A DNA stretch of 64,000 bases. Origin: CBDCGJ01 sp965238305. Its GTDB lineage: Bacteria > Pseudomonadota > Alphaproteobacteria > GCA-2731375. Each line of letters opens with the position of its first letter. The first letter of the stretch is position 1. A model generated the notes under the pieces. The model did no database searches. It had not been told where the DNA came from and worked only from the letters and a program-made list of their open reading frames with translations. Positions 16,331 through 24,584 of the stretch are shown here, one piece after another. Both the position numbers and the translations under genes were made by a program. Where the stretch lies: assembly GCA_965238305.1 (NCBI GenBank), contig CBDEHK010000001.1:1922001-1986000 (forward strand), written 5' to 3'.

Positions 16331-17461
16331 ATGGCGGGCCAAATCGACACTGCCGACGCTACCGGTATATTGCCGGTCCAGACGCTCAAGGCATTGGTCC
16401 GCGATGGCGCAATCAAGCCGGATGAGAAATTGGCCGAGGGGCAGGTGCAGCCGGCCAGTCTTGACCTGCGATTAGGTGCGAAAGCGTATCGGGTGCGGGC
16501 CAGTTTTCTACCTGGGCCCAACTCGACCGTTGGTGAGAAGATTGACGCCTATCAAATGCATGCCGTCGATTTGAGCCAAGGGGCGGTGTTGGAACGCGGT
16601 TGTGTCTATATTGTTCCGTTGATGGAGCAATTGGACCTTCCGGATCGTCTGATGGGAATGGCGAACCCGAAAAGTTCCACTGGCCGACTGGATATTTTCA
16701 CCCGCTTGATTGCCGATTATGCGGCGGAATTCGATAAGGTTGAAGCCGGCTATAAAGGGCCGCTTTATGCCGAAATTGCGCCCAGAACCTTTTCAATTTT
16801 GGCCCGTAAGGGTGACCGCCTTAGCCAACTTCGTCTGCGCCGGGGCAAACGAGATTATTCCGACAGCGATACCAAACGACTGCATGAGCGAATACCGTTG
16901 GCGCAGACCGGCGACGGCTCGCCAATCACCATAGCGAATGGCGTGGTTTTGACGATCGATTTGAAGGGAACCGACGATAGCGGCCTGATCGGCTATCGCG
17001 CCCGCCACCATACGCCGCTCATCGATCTCTCCAAAATCGCGACCTATGAAGCCGACGATTTTTGGGAACCGCTTTATACCGGGCGCGGCGAAAGCGTTAA
17101 CGATAGTCTAATCTTGAATCCGGACGATTTTTATATCTTGGCGTCGCGGGAGGCGGTGACCATCCCGCCCGATCATGCCGCCGAGATGGTGCCTTACGAT
17201 ACTTCGGTGGGTGAGTTCAGGGTGCATTATGCTGGATTTTTCGATCCGGGTTTTGGTTATGCTGGTGCCGGTGGGGCCGGCACCCGTGCGGTGTTGGAAG
17301 TGCGCAGTCACGACGTGCCTTTTGTGTTGGAACACGGGCAAACCATCGGCCGCTTGGTCTATGAACAGATGACCGCTGTTCCCGATCAAATCTATGGCAC
17401 CGACATCGGTTCCAACTATCAACAACAAACTTTGGCTTTGGCGAAACAATTCAAACGCTGA
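16331..17461 (+). CDS. dcd: 2'-deoxycytidine 5'-triphosphate deaminase, long tandem-domain form
   Basis: A 376-residue enzyme, about twice the length of ordinary dCTP deaminase. The N-terminal half has the family pattern QPASLDLRLG, then MANPKSSTGRLDIFTRLI (equivalent of the active-site S-S-x-x-R region) and GYKGPLYAEIAPRTF. The C-terminal half repeats the fold, with ILASREAVTIPPDHAAEM, YAGFFDPGFGYAGAG and QTIGRLVYEQM. This two-domain form is known in alphaproteobacteria and is expected to make dUTP for dTTP synthesis. The ATG at 16331 follows AAAAGAGA; an ATG nine codons upstream is in frame. It lies 40 bases before pmbA. Confidence 0.88.
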   Translation: MAGQIDTADATGILPVQTLKALVRDGAIKPDEKLAEGQVQPASLDLRLGAKAYRVRASFLPGPNSTVGEKIDAYQMHAVDLSQGAVLERGCVYIVPLMEQLDLPDRLMGMANPKSSTGRLDIFTRLIADYAAEFDKVEAGYKGPLYAEIAPRTFSILARKGDRLSQLRLRRGKRDYSDSDTKRLHERIPLAQTGDGSPITIANGVVLTIDLKGTDDSGLIGYRARHHTPLIDLSKIATYEADDFWEPLYTGRGESVNDSLILNPDDFYILASREAVTIPPDHAAEMVPYDTSVGEFRVHYAGFFDPGFGYAGAGGAGTRAVLEVRSHDVPFVLEHGQTIGRLVYEQMTAVPDQIYGTDIGSNYQQQTLALAKQFKR

Positions 17462-17500
17462 AGACGAATATAATTCATTCCCCTTGCCGGAGAGACTTGC

Positions 17501-18856
17501 ATGACGAACACGCCTGACGACATTGAAGACCAACTTAGTCTCTTATCCGATACGATCGCGTCGGCGAAGCGGGCTGGTGCAGATGCGGCGGACGCGTTGA
17601 TGTACGAATCTGTTGCTCTGGACGTGAGCTATCGTCTTGGCGAGCGAGAGGACTTGGAGCGGTCCGAATCAAAAAGTCTCGGCCTCAGGGTCTTTGTTGG
17701 TCAACGCCAGGCGGCGATTTCAAGTAACGATTTTGCTAGTCCTACCTTGGATGAAGCGGTGGAGCGAGCAGTGGCGATGGCGCGGGTAGCGCCGGAAGAT
17801 CCCTATTGCGGTTTAGCGGATTCGGCAATCTTGTGCGACGACTTCAGAAATCTCGATCTGTTTGATGCTTACGAGCCGACGCCCGAAGCACTATATGAGA
17901 CTGCTCAAACTGCCGAAGAAGCGGCCCGCGCGATTGACGGCGTGACCAATTCCGAAGGCGGCGGCGCCGGCTGGGGTCGGGCGACCATTGCGCTGGCGAC
18001 CAGCGATGGTTTTGCCGGCGGATATCGCAGTTCATCCTACAGCTTGTATGCCTCCGTTTTGGCCGGCGAAGGCACCGAGATGGAACGGGACTACGATCAT
18101 TCTTCGGTCCATCATCACGAAGATCTGGAAGATGCTGCCAAGATAGGTACCAATGCGGGCATGTGGGCGGTGGCACGGCTGAATCCCCGGAAAATAGAAT
18201 CGCAAGAAGCCTCCGTGATCTTCGATCCCCGCGTCTCCCGCAGTATGCTTGGCCATCTTGCGGCAGCAATAAATGGCGCTAATGTTTCACGTGGAACAAG
18301 TTTTCTGCGTGATCAATTAGGTGAAGTTGTTTTGGCCAAGGGTCTGAACGTGATCGATGATCCGCATCGCATACGGGGTCTGTCCTCAAAACCTTTCGAT
18401 GGGGAGGGGGTGGCAAATCGTAAGATGTTGCTGGTTGAAGATGGCATTTTGACTACTTGGTTGCTTGACACCGCGACGGCCAATCAATTGGGTATGGTCA
18501 GTGCCGGGCATGCCTCACGTGGCATTGGTGGACCACCGTCGCCGTCTGCGTCCAACCTGCATCTTTCCCCCGGCGACCTAACACCAGACGAGTTGATGGC
18601 AGATATCCAAAACGGCTTCTACATCACCGAACTCATCGGCTTTGGCGTCAATGGCGTGACCGGCGATTATAGTCGCGGCGCCAGCGGTTTTTGGATCGAA
18701 AACGGCGAAAAAGTCTTTCCGGTATCGGAATTGACCATCGCTGGAAACCTAAAGGATATGTTCCAAAAGATCACACCTGCCAATGATCTGGAATTCCGCT
18801 ATGGCAGTAACGCGCCGACATTACGCATCGACAACATGATGGTCGCCGGCGCGTGA
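17501..18856 (+). CDS. pmbA: TldD/PmbA family metalloprotease-like protein
   Basis: A 451-residue cytosolic protein of the TldD/TldE (PmbA) family, which acts as a heterodimeric protease on unfolded peptides. Family features include GLRVFVGQRQAAISSNDF near the N-terminus, VIFDPRVSRSMLGHLAAAI, SKPFDGEGVANRKMLLVEDG and ITELIGFGVNGVTGDYSRGA at the C-terminal core. There is no HExxH metal site, which points to the PmbA/TldE partner and not TldD. A GGAGAGA ribosome site precedes the ATG. Its stop overlaps the GTG start of the phosphatase gene. A parS-like 16-mer lies inside the coding sequence at 18283-18298. Confidence 0.93.
   Translation: MTNTPDDIEDQLSLLSDTIASAKRAGADAADALMYESVALDVSYRLGEREDLERSESKSLGLRVFVGQRQAAISSNDFASPTLDEAVERAVAMARVAPEDPYCGLADSAILCDDFRNLDLFDAYEPTPEALYETAQTAEEAARAIDGVTNSEGGGAGWGRATIALATSDGFAGGYRSSSYSLYASVLAGEGTEMERDYDHSSVHHHEDLEDAAKIGTNAGMWAVARLNPRKIESQEASVIFDPRVSRSMLGHLAAAINGANVSRGTSFLRDQLGEVVLAKGLNVIDDPHRIRGLSSKPFDGEGVANRKMLLVEDGILTTWLLDTATANQLGMVSAGHASRGIGGPPSPSASNLHLSPGDLTPDELMADIQNGFYITELIGFGVNGVTGDYSRGASGFWIENGEKVFPVSELTIAGNLKDMFQKITPANDLEFRYGSNAPTLRIDNMMVAGA
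18283..18298. promoter_or_regulatory. parS-like ParB binding site inside pmbA
   Basis: The sequence TGTTTCACGTGGAACA is a 16-base near-palindrome that matches the widely conserved parS consensus TGTTTCACGTGAAACA at 15 of 16 positions, the difference being a G for A that also occurs in natural sites with the GTGGAAC half. It is read in frame as NVSRGT within pmbA. parS sites commonly lie inside genes near the replication origin. One site is visible in the window. Confidence 0.6.
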
Positions 18857-19659
18857 GTGACTTTCACGAAGAATTGGAAATTTTGACCGAAGCGGTGTTG
18901 GCGGCGGGTCCAATCGCGATGAAATTTTTCAATGGCAAGGTAAAAAGCTGGGACAAGGGGGATGATGACCCGGTTTCAGAAGCCGATCACGCCGTCAATG
19001 ACATCTTGCGTGACCATCTGCGGCGCGCCCGGCCGGATTATGGCTGGTTGTCGGAAGAAGATCCGGATACTGACGAACGCCTTGCCCGGAAGCGGGTTTG
19101 GATGGTCGATCCGATCGACGGCACCCGTAGTTTTTTGAAAAAGACGCCGGAATTCACCATCTGTGCCGGCTTGGTTGAACATGGCCGACCGATCGCCGGT
19201 GTCGTCTATAACCCGGCGAAAGACGAGCTGTTTGAAGCGACCTTAAACGGCGGGGCACGGTTGAACGGCAAAGCCATATCCGTCAATCATGAAGCGGAGA
19301 TGGAATCCGCCCGATACTTGGCTGGTCGACAAATATTTGAGCGTGGCGGTTGGCGTAAAACTCCGAAACAGGCCAGCTTCAGTTATGTCAACTCGATCGC
19401 CTATCGCATGATGATGGTGGCCTGTGGGCGCCATGACGCTTGTCTGTCGTTGGCGCAAAAGTCGGATTGGGATATTGCCGCGGCAGAGCTGATTGTCCTG
19501 GAAGCTGGCGGCGTTGTCACCACTTCCCGACATGAAGGATTTATCTATAATAAACCTGATCCTAGGCACCGCTCCCTCATCATCGCGCCTGAAAAACTAC
19601 ATAGCGAATTGATGGACTATCTCGACACGATCGAACGCCCGCCCGGAAAGACCTGGTAG
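18853..19659 (+). CDS. cysQ: Inositol-monophosphatase-family phosphatase, CysQ-like
   Basis: A 268-residue magnesium-dependent phosphatase, most like 3'(2'),5'-bisphosphate nucleotidase, which removes PAP made during sulfate assimilation and sulfation. Metal-site motifs are WLSEEDP (Glu/Glu-Asp), VWMVDPIDGTRSFL (DPxDGT) and KSDWDIAAAELIVLEAGG (WDxAA). The GTG start overlaps the pmbA stop by four bases, so the two are translationally coupled; pmbA-cysQ pairing is common in alphaproteobacteria. The gene symbol is a best guess because inositol- and histidinol-phosphate phosphatases share these motifs. A large palindrome follows 36 bases after the stop. Confidence 0.85.
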   Translation: MSDFHEELEILTEAVLAAGPIAMKFFNGKVKSWDKGDDDPVSEADHAVNDILRDHLRRARPDYGWLSEEDPDTDERLARKRVWMVDPIDGTRSFLKKTPEFTICAGLVEHGRPIAGVVYNPAKDELFEATLNGGARLNGKAISVNHEAEMESARYLAGRQIFERGGWRKTPKQASFSYVNSIAYRMMMVACGRHDACLSLAQKSDWDIAAAELIVLEAGGVVTTSRHEGFIYNKPDPRHRSLIIAPEKLHSELMDYLDTIERPPGKTW

Positions 19660-19694
19660 GTCTCGAACCTAGCGTATTTTTACAAAACACCGAG

Positions 19695-19765
19695 CCAGCC
19701 CGCTCCCTCGGCCCAACCACCCATGAGTGTACCCTGTGGGTGGTTGGGCCGGGGGAGCGGGCTGG
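19695..19765. repeat. Large palindrome, 29-bp stem and 13-nt loop, between convergent genes
   Basis: The left arm (19695-19723, beginning CCAGCCCGCTCCCTC) and right arm (19737-19765, ending GGGAGCGGGCTGG) are complementary at 28 of 29 positions, and the one exception is an A/G difference that still allows a G-U pair in one RNA strand. The 13-base loop is TGAGTGTACCCTG. It sits between the end of cysQ on the plus strand and the end of the molybdopterin oxidoreductase on the minus strand, so a two-way transcription terminator is the simplest role; the tail on the minus strand (GTGTTTTG) is moderately T-rich. The arm length is greater than for ordinary terminators, so a mobile palindromic element is an alternative. 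Confidence 0.85.
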
Positions 19766-19793
19766 TGATGGCTTCAAGTTTCATGAACGCGCT

Positions 19794-21875
19794 CTAAGCC
19801 GCTTTGATCCAGATGTTATTGTCGTGGAAGGCACCGCCACCGCTGGGGCTGATGCGATCCGAACCGGTTAGCGCATTGATCCCTAAACCGTCGATGAAGG
19901 CGGCATTGGGCCAAATGCTTTCGACAATAACAACACCCCGGCGCATATTATCGAAACATTCGACATGGATACGGACTTCGCCGCGGTCATTGCCCAGACA
20001 AACAATATCGCCGTCAGCGATGCCAAGTTGATTAGCGTCGACGCTATGAATTTTTACGCTCGGCCGGTCTTCCTTTTTCTGCGACGTCGGGGTTTCGGTG
20101 AAGGAGGAGTTGAGGTAATTGCGCGCCGGCGCTGTGACCAGACGGAACGGCTTGTCATCGGTAGCTTCTTCCGTAACCGGCCAATAATCGGCAATTTCTG
20201 GCATCGCCGCCGGTCCGCCGGCAGCGGCGAAGCCCTGCGGCTTAACTTCTCCCCATTTGGGTTTGAAGCGGAATTTGCCGTCCTCATGGCCAAAGCCGTT
20301 TAGGTAATGCGCATCGTCGAAGTCTGGTTGCATATCAATCCAACGGTTTTCCCGCAAACTCTCAACGTCGCCCATACCGGATTTCTGGAGGGTCTGATCG
20401 ATCAGTTCCAAGGCGCTGATCTCGAAAGTCGGATGGCTGACGCCCAGCCGCTTCGCCAGGTCGCAAATCAGCTCGTGATTGCTGCGACAAAGCGCGGGAC
20501 CTTCAACCACTTTCGGGCCAAGCAAAACGTGCTGATGACCGCCGCCCTGGTAAACGTCGTCATGTTCCAGAAACATCGTCGCCGGCAGGACAATATCCGC
20601 CATCTTCGCGGTCTCGGTCATGAATTGCTCATGTACACAGACGAACAAATCGTCGCGGGCGAAGCCGGCATTAACTTTATTTGAATCCGGTGCAATCATC
20701 ATCGGATTGGTATTTTGTACAATCATCGCGGTGACCGGCGGCCCACCCATCAATGCATCCGGATCGCCGATCAGGATTGGGCCGATGCGGGTTTGATCGA
20801 GCATGCGGATACTGGGATCATATGCCTCCGGCGCTTCGATCAGCGACTTGTCCCAAGGATAGATGGCGTTATTGCTATAAAACGCCCCACCGCCTTTGTA
20901 CTGCCAGGATCCGGTGACCGTCGAAATACAAAGCGCTGCATGCATGCTGACAGCGCCATTGCGGCTGCGGGTGAAGCCGTAGCCAAGACGGGTAAAGCTT
21001 TTTGGCGTTGTCCCAATTAGTTTGGCGTAAGCCTCGATTTCCGCGATCGGGACACCGGTAATCTGCGCCGCCCATTCAGGGGTTTTCGCTTGTACATGCG
21101 CTTCCAGTTCTTTTGGCGCATCGGTGTATTTTTCCAAATATGCCCGATCGGCATAGCCGTCGCGGAATAGAATATGCATCACCGCGAGAGCAAAGGCAGC
21201 GTCGGTGCCGGGACGCAAACATATCTTGATGTCCGCCTGCTTCATGGTCGCGGTTTCATAGACATCGATGACAGCGATCTTGGTGCCACGCTTTTTCCGT
21301 GCTTTGGTCGCATGGGTCATGATATTGACGTTGGTATGAACCGGATTGGCACCCCAAATCGTGATCAAATCCGCCTCCGCCATTTCGCGCGGATCGGTGC
21401 CGACCAGTTTGCCGGTGCCAGCTAAAAATCCGTTCTGCGCCAAGGTGTTGCAGATCGTCCCGTACATTTTGGAGTATTTCTTTAAATGGGTCAGGCGGTT
21501 GATGCCGTCGCGCATGACCAGACCCATGGTGCCAGCATAATAGTAGGGTAATATGGTTTCGCTGCCCAGATTTTGTTCGGCCCGATTGAATTGTTCCGCC
21601 ACCTCGTCCATCGCCTCGTCCCATGATATCGGGACAAAATCGTCAGAGCCTTTTTCCCCGACCCGCCGCAGCGGTTGGGTCAAGCGATCGGGGTGATGAA
21701 TTCGTTCGGCATAACGCGCGACCTTGGCGCAGATAACACCGTCCGTGAAGGTGTTTTCCGCCGCACCACGGACCCGGCCAATGGTATCCGCGCTCAACCG
21801 TTCCACTTCCAGGGCACAGGTCGACGGACAATCGTGCGGACAGGCCGTAGCGACAAATTCAGGTTGAACATTCAT
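19794..21875 (-). CDS. Molybdopterin (Mo/W-bis-PGD) oxidoreductase, cytoplasmic
   Basis: A 693-residue member of the DMSO reductase superfamily. An N-terminal [4Fe-4S] site is formed by C12, C16, C20 (ACPHDCPSTC) and C49 (GVICAKV). C142 in YGTICNTLAQNGF lies where NapA-like enzymes have the metal-ligand cysteine. Cofactor-binding segments are LITIWGANPVHTN, KIAVIDVYETATMKQADI with LRPGTDAAFALAVMH, and the C-terminal molydopterin dinucleotide domain from about residue 580 (LVTAPARNYLNSSFTETP). There is no twin-arginine signal, so it should be cytoplasmic. Substrate is unknown; formate-dehydrogenase-, thiosulfate- or nitrate-reductase-like roles are all possible. No electron-transfer subunit is adjacent. 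Cofactor genes and a tungstate transporter occur elsewhere in the window. Confidence 0.88.
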   Translation of the reverse strand: MNVQPEFVATACPHDCPSTCALEVERLSADTIGRVRGAAENTFTDGVICAKVARYAERIHHPDRLTQPLRRVGEKGSDDFVPISWDEAMDEVAEQFNRAEQNLGSETILPYYYAGTMGLVMRDGINRLTHLKKYSKMYGTICNTLAQNGFLAGTGKLVGTDPREMAEADLITIWGANPVHTNVNIMTHATKARKKRGTKIAVIDVYETATMKQADIKICLRPGTDAAFALAVMHILFRDGYADRAYLEKYTDAPKELEAHVQAKTPEWAAQITGVPIAEIEAYAKLIGTTPKSFTRLGYGFTRSRNGAVSMHAALCISTVTGSWQYKGGGAFYSNNAIYPWDKSLIEAPEAYDPSIRMLDQTRIGPILIGDPDALMGGPPVTAMIVQNTNPMMIAPDSNKVNAGFARDDLFVCVHEQFMTETAKMADIVLPATMFLEHDDVYQGGGHQHVLLGPKVVEGPALCRSNHELICDLAKRLGVSHPTFEISALELIDQTLQKSGMGDVESLRENRWIDMQPDFDDAHYLNGFGHEDGKFRFKPKWGEVKPQGFAAAGGPAAMPEIADYWPVTEEATDDKPFRLVTAPARNYLNSSFTETPTSQKKEDRPSVKIHSVDANQLGIADGDIVCLGNDRGEVRIHVECFDNMRRGVVIVESIWPNAAFIDGLGINALTGSDRISPSGGGAFHDNNIWIKAA

Positions 21876-22042
21876 TAAGCAAACTCCTTGAATTCGAACC
21901 GGATTATGATCATTTCCGCTGCTGATCGCAACCGCTCACAATGCCGCTGTCGGAAATATGATTGACGGCCTCGTCGGAGGATGCGAAGAGCCGTCGGCCA
22001 TGTTATATTATTTGGGCTAAATTATTGAATGGACGTGGAAAT

Positions 22043-23854
22043 TTGACGAAATTGGACGATAAACCGACAACGACAACGGCGTTGATGGGCCGCCTTTTAC
22101 GAGAATATGTGCGCCCGCATGCCGGCCGGTTGGTCTTGGCGATGATATTTATGGTCGCGGTCGCGGCAACGACGGCGGGGCAAGCATGGCTGTTGCAGCC
22201 GGCGATAGACGAAATATTTGTCAATAAATCGGCGACAATGCTTTACTTGCTGCCGGCATTGATTGTCGCGGTTGCGGTGGTGCGTGGCCTCGCAACTTAT
22301 GGCCAGTCGATGTTGATGAACGGGACTGGTCAACGGATCGTTGCGGAAACCCAAGTAAAACTTTACGACCATTTGATAAATGCTGATCTTGCGTATCTCA
22401 ACAATGTTCATAGTGGACAATTGGTCTCCAGCTTCCTGTTCGATGTCAATCTGCTGCGCGATGCGGTTAGCCGGGCCATTACTGGCATCGCGAAAGATTT
22501 GGTCACTGTCGTCGCCTTGACGTTCGTGATGTTTATTCAAGACTGGCAACTGGCTTTTGTGGTCATTTTTGTCTTTCCGGCTGCCGGTATTTTCATGCGC
22601 AAATTTGGTAAACGCTCCCGCAAAGCCTCCACCAAAACCCAGGAAGCGACCGGCGACTTAAGCGCCCATTTGTCCGACACCCTGGAAGCAGCGCGTGTCG
22701 TCAAAGCTTACGGCATGGAAAGTCACGAAACTGCGCGGGCAGCTGTGGCAATTGAACGACGCCTGAAACAATTGATGGTGATGACCCGGGTGCGGGCGAT
22801 TACCAGTCCCCTGATGGAAGGATTGGGCGGTATTGCTATCGGGGTCGCGGTTTTCTATGGCGGTTATCGTGGTCTTCAGGGGGAGATGACCTTAGGCGCC
22901 TTCATGTCGTTCATGGCCGCGCTATTAATGGCTTATCAACCGGTCAAAAGTCTGGCGAGCCTGAACAATTCGCTACAGGAAGGACTAGCAGCGGCGCAGC
23001 GTATATTCAAACTGTTGGATGTGATCCCCAATATTTCCGACAAACAAAACGCCCCAGCGCTTATCGTCAACCATGGCAACGTGATATTTAGTGAAGTGGA
23101 ATTTTCCTACGCCGATAATTCCCCGGCAGTGCGTGGTGTCAGCTTTGATGTCCCGAACGGGCAGACGATCGCTTTAGTTGGTCGCTCCGGTTCGGGCAAG
23201 ACCACGCTGTTGAACCTGATGCTGCGATTTTATGACGTGACCGGCGGGACAATTCAGATTGACGGCCAGGACCTGCGGGAGGTCTCGCAAACCAGTTTAC
23301 GTAAGGCGACGGCCTTGGTCACCCAGGATACGGTATTGTTTGATGAAACCGTCCGCGCCAATATTGCCTATGGTCGCCCGGCGGCTTCAGGTGAAGACAT
23401 TCAACAAGCCGCGAAACTGGCGGCGGCCGATGAGTTCATTCGCGATATGGCGGATGGCTATGACACCATTGTTGGTGAAAACGGGGTCAAGCTTTCTGGC
23501 GGACAACGCCAACGTATCGCGATCGCCCGGGCGGTCTTGAAAGACGCCCCAATCCTGTTGTTGGATGAAGCAACCTCGGCGTTGGACACAGAATCTGAAC
23601 GCCAGGTCCAGGACGCCTTGGACGAATTGCGGCGCGGCCGTACGACCTTGGTGGTCGCCCACCGTCTGTCGACGATTATGGGCGCGGATCGAATTCATGT
23701 CTTGGACCAAGGGCGTATTGTTGAATCCGGCAAGCATAGCGATCTTCTGGCGAAGGGTGGTTATTATGCGCGGCTTTACCGCCTGCAATTTAGCGATCAA
23801 GTCACCGGCGAAAGCGGTGAAGGCGTTTTAGCGCCGGCTTCAACGGCATCCTAG
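22043..23854 (+). CDS. msbA: ABC transporter, fused membrane and ATPase domains (MsbA-like lipid A flippase)
   Basis: A 603-residue half-transporter that should dimerise in the inner membrane. The six-helix domain spans roughly residues 25-320 and the ATPase follows: Walker A GRSGSGKTTLL, signature LSGGQRQRIAIARA, Walker B ILLLDEATSALD and the H-loop VVAHRLST. It opens a five-gene run with DUF374 acyltransferase, waaA, lpxK and an LpxL-type gene, so lipid A export is the likely role; the subfamily cannot be proven from motifs alone. I choose the TTG at 22043, downstream of GTGGAAA, giving a short cytoplasmic N-terminus; a TTG at 21962 and an ATG near 22085 are alternatives. Confidence 0.87.
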   Translation: MTKLDDKPTTTTALMGRLLREYVRPHAGRLVLAMIFMVAVAATTAGQAWLLQPAIDEIFVNKSATMLYLLPALIVAVAVVRGLATYGQSMLMNGTGQRIVAETQVKLYDHLINADLAYLNNVHSGQLVSSFLFDVNLLRDAVSRAITGIAKDLVTVVALTFVMFIQDWQLAFVVIFVFPAAGIFMRKFGKRSRKASTKTQEATGDLSAHLSDTLEAARVVKAYGMESHETARAAVAIERRLKQLMVMTRVRAITSPLMEGLGGIAIGVAVFYGGYRGLQGEMTLGAFMSFMAALLMAYQPVKSLASLNNSLQEGLAAAQRIFKLLDVIPNISDKQNAPALIVNHGNVIFSEVEFSYADNSPAVRGVSFDVPNGQTIALVGRSGSGKTTLLNLMLRFYDVTGGTIQIDGQDLREVSQTSLRKATALVTQDTVLFDETVRANIAYGRPAASGEDIQQAAKLAAADEFIRDMADGYDTIVGENGVKLSGGQRQRIAIARAVLKDAPILLLDEATSALDTESERQVQDALDELRRGRTTLVVAHRLSTIMGADRIHVLDQGRIVESGKHSDLLAKGGYYARLYRLQFSDQVTGESGEGVLAPASTAS

Positions 23855-23867
23855 TGGACAATTTTGG

Positions 23868-24584
23868 ATGCCACTAAAAAGAATAGCAAAGGCGAACTGG
23901 CTCATCCATGTCTTGGTTTATTTGATTGCGGGATTTTTGCGGTTTGTCCGCTTGACCTCACGAATTGAAGAAGTTGATCCGCAGTTTCTGGATGATACTA
24001 TTCGCCGCCATGGCGGGGTCATTTTCGCCTTTTGGCACGGCCGCGTCGCCATGATGCCGTTCACGGTGCGGGCGGCAATGGCCCTAAGGGTATTGGCTTC
24101 GCGCAACCGGGATGGTGAAATCATCGCCGGGATCGTCGGCCGTTTGGGGGTGCCTTCCATTCGCGGCTCCTCGAAAGATGAACGGAAGAACAAAGACAAA
24201 GGCGGCGCGGCGGCGCTCAGGGAAATGGTCGCAGTCTTACGTGATGGCAAACAGATTGGCGTCACCCCCGATGGGCCCAGAGGTCCCCGCATGCGGGTTA
24301 GCGATGGTGTGGTGACGCTGGCGCGCTTGTCCGGTGCCCCAATTGTACCTGTGGCCTCCGCCACCTCCCGGCGCTGGATATTCAACAGTTGGGACCGCTT
24401 GCAACTGCCGCTGCCATTCTCCACCACCGTATTTGTTTTTGGCGCGCCGATTTATGTATCGCGTGATGAAGTGGAGATCGAGGCCGCGCGACACAACATA
24501 GAGACACAGATGAATAAACTTAGCCAACGAGCAGATGAATATGTTGGTCAGAAATTCATCGAACCGGCGTCGGAAGCATTATGA
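23868..24584 (+). CDS. DUF374 lysophospholipid-acyltransferase-like protein
   Basis: A 238-residue member of the LPLAT superfamily, DUF374 group. A hydrophobic N-terminal anchor (WLIHVLVYLIAGFLRFV) is followed by the acyltransferase-like motif GGVIFAFWHGRVAMMPF, where the histidine would be catalytic, RGSSKDERKNKDKGG, and VTPDGPRGPRMRVSDGVV with APIVPVA. The family is regularly found beside waaA and lpxK and is thought to act in lipid A or lipopolysaccharide assembly, but its precise reaction is not established. It starts 13 bases after the exporter gene and its stop overlaps the waaA ATG by four bases. Confidence 0.88.
   Translation: MPLKRIAKANWLIHVLVYLIAGFLRFVRLTSRIEEVDPQFLDDTIRRHGGVIFAFWHGRVAMMPFTVRAAMALRVLASRNRDGEIIAGIVGRLGVPSIRGSSKDERKNKDKGGAAALREMVAVLRDGKQIGVTPDGPRGPRMRVSDGVVTLARLSGAPIVPVASATSRRWIFNSWDRLQLPLPFSTTVFVFGAPIYVSRDEVEIEAARHNIETQMNKLSQRADEYVGQKFIEPASEAL

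Noticed and set aside
18505..18525. Second CACGTG core in pmbA considered as parS
   Set aside because: The flanks (GCCT...GCAT) do not give the GTT/AAC arms and the symmetry is off centre. CACGTG cores at about 30040, 31427, 45240, 47765 and 53634 fail in the same way.
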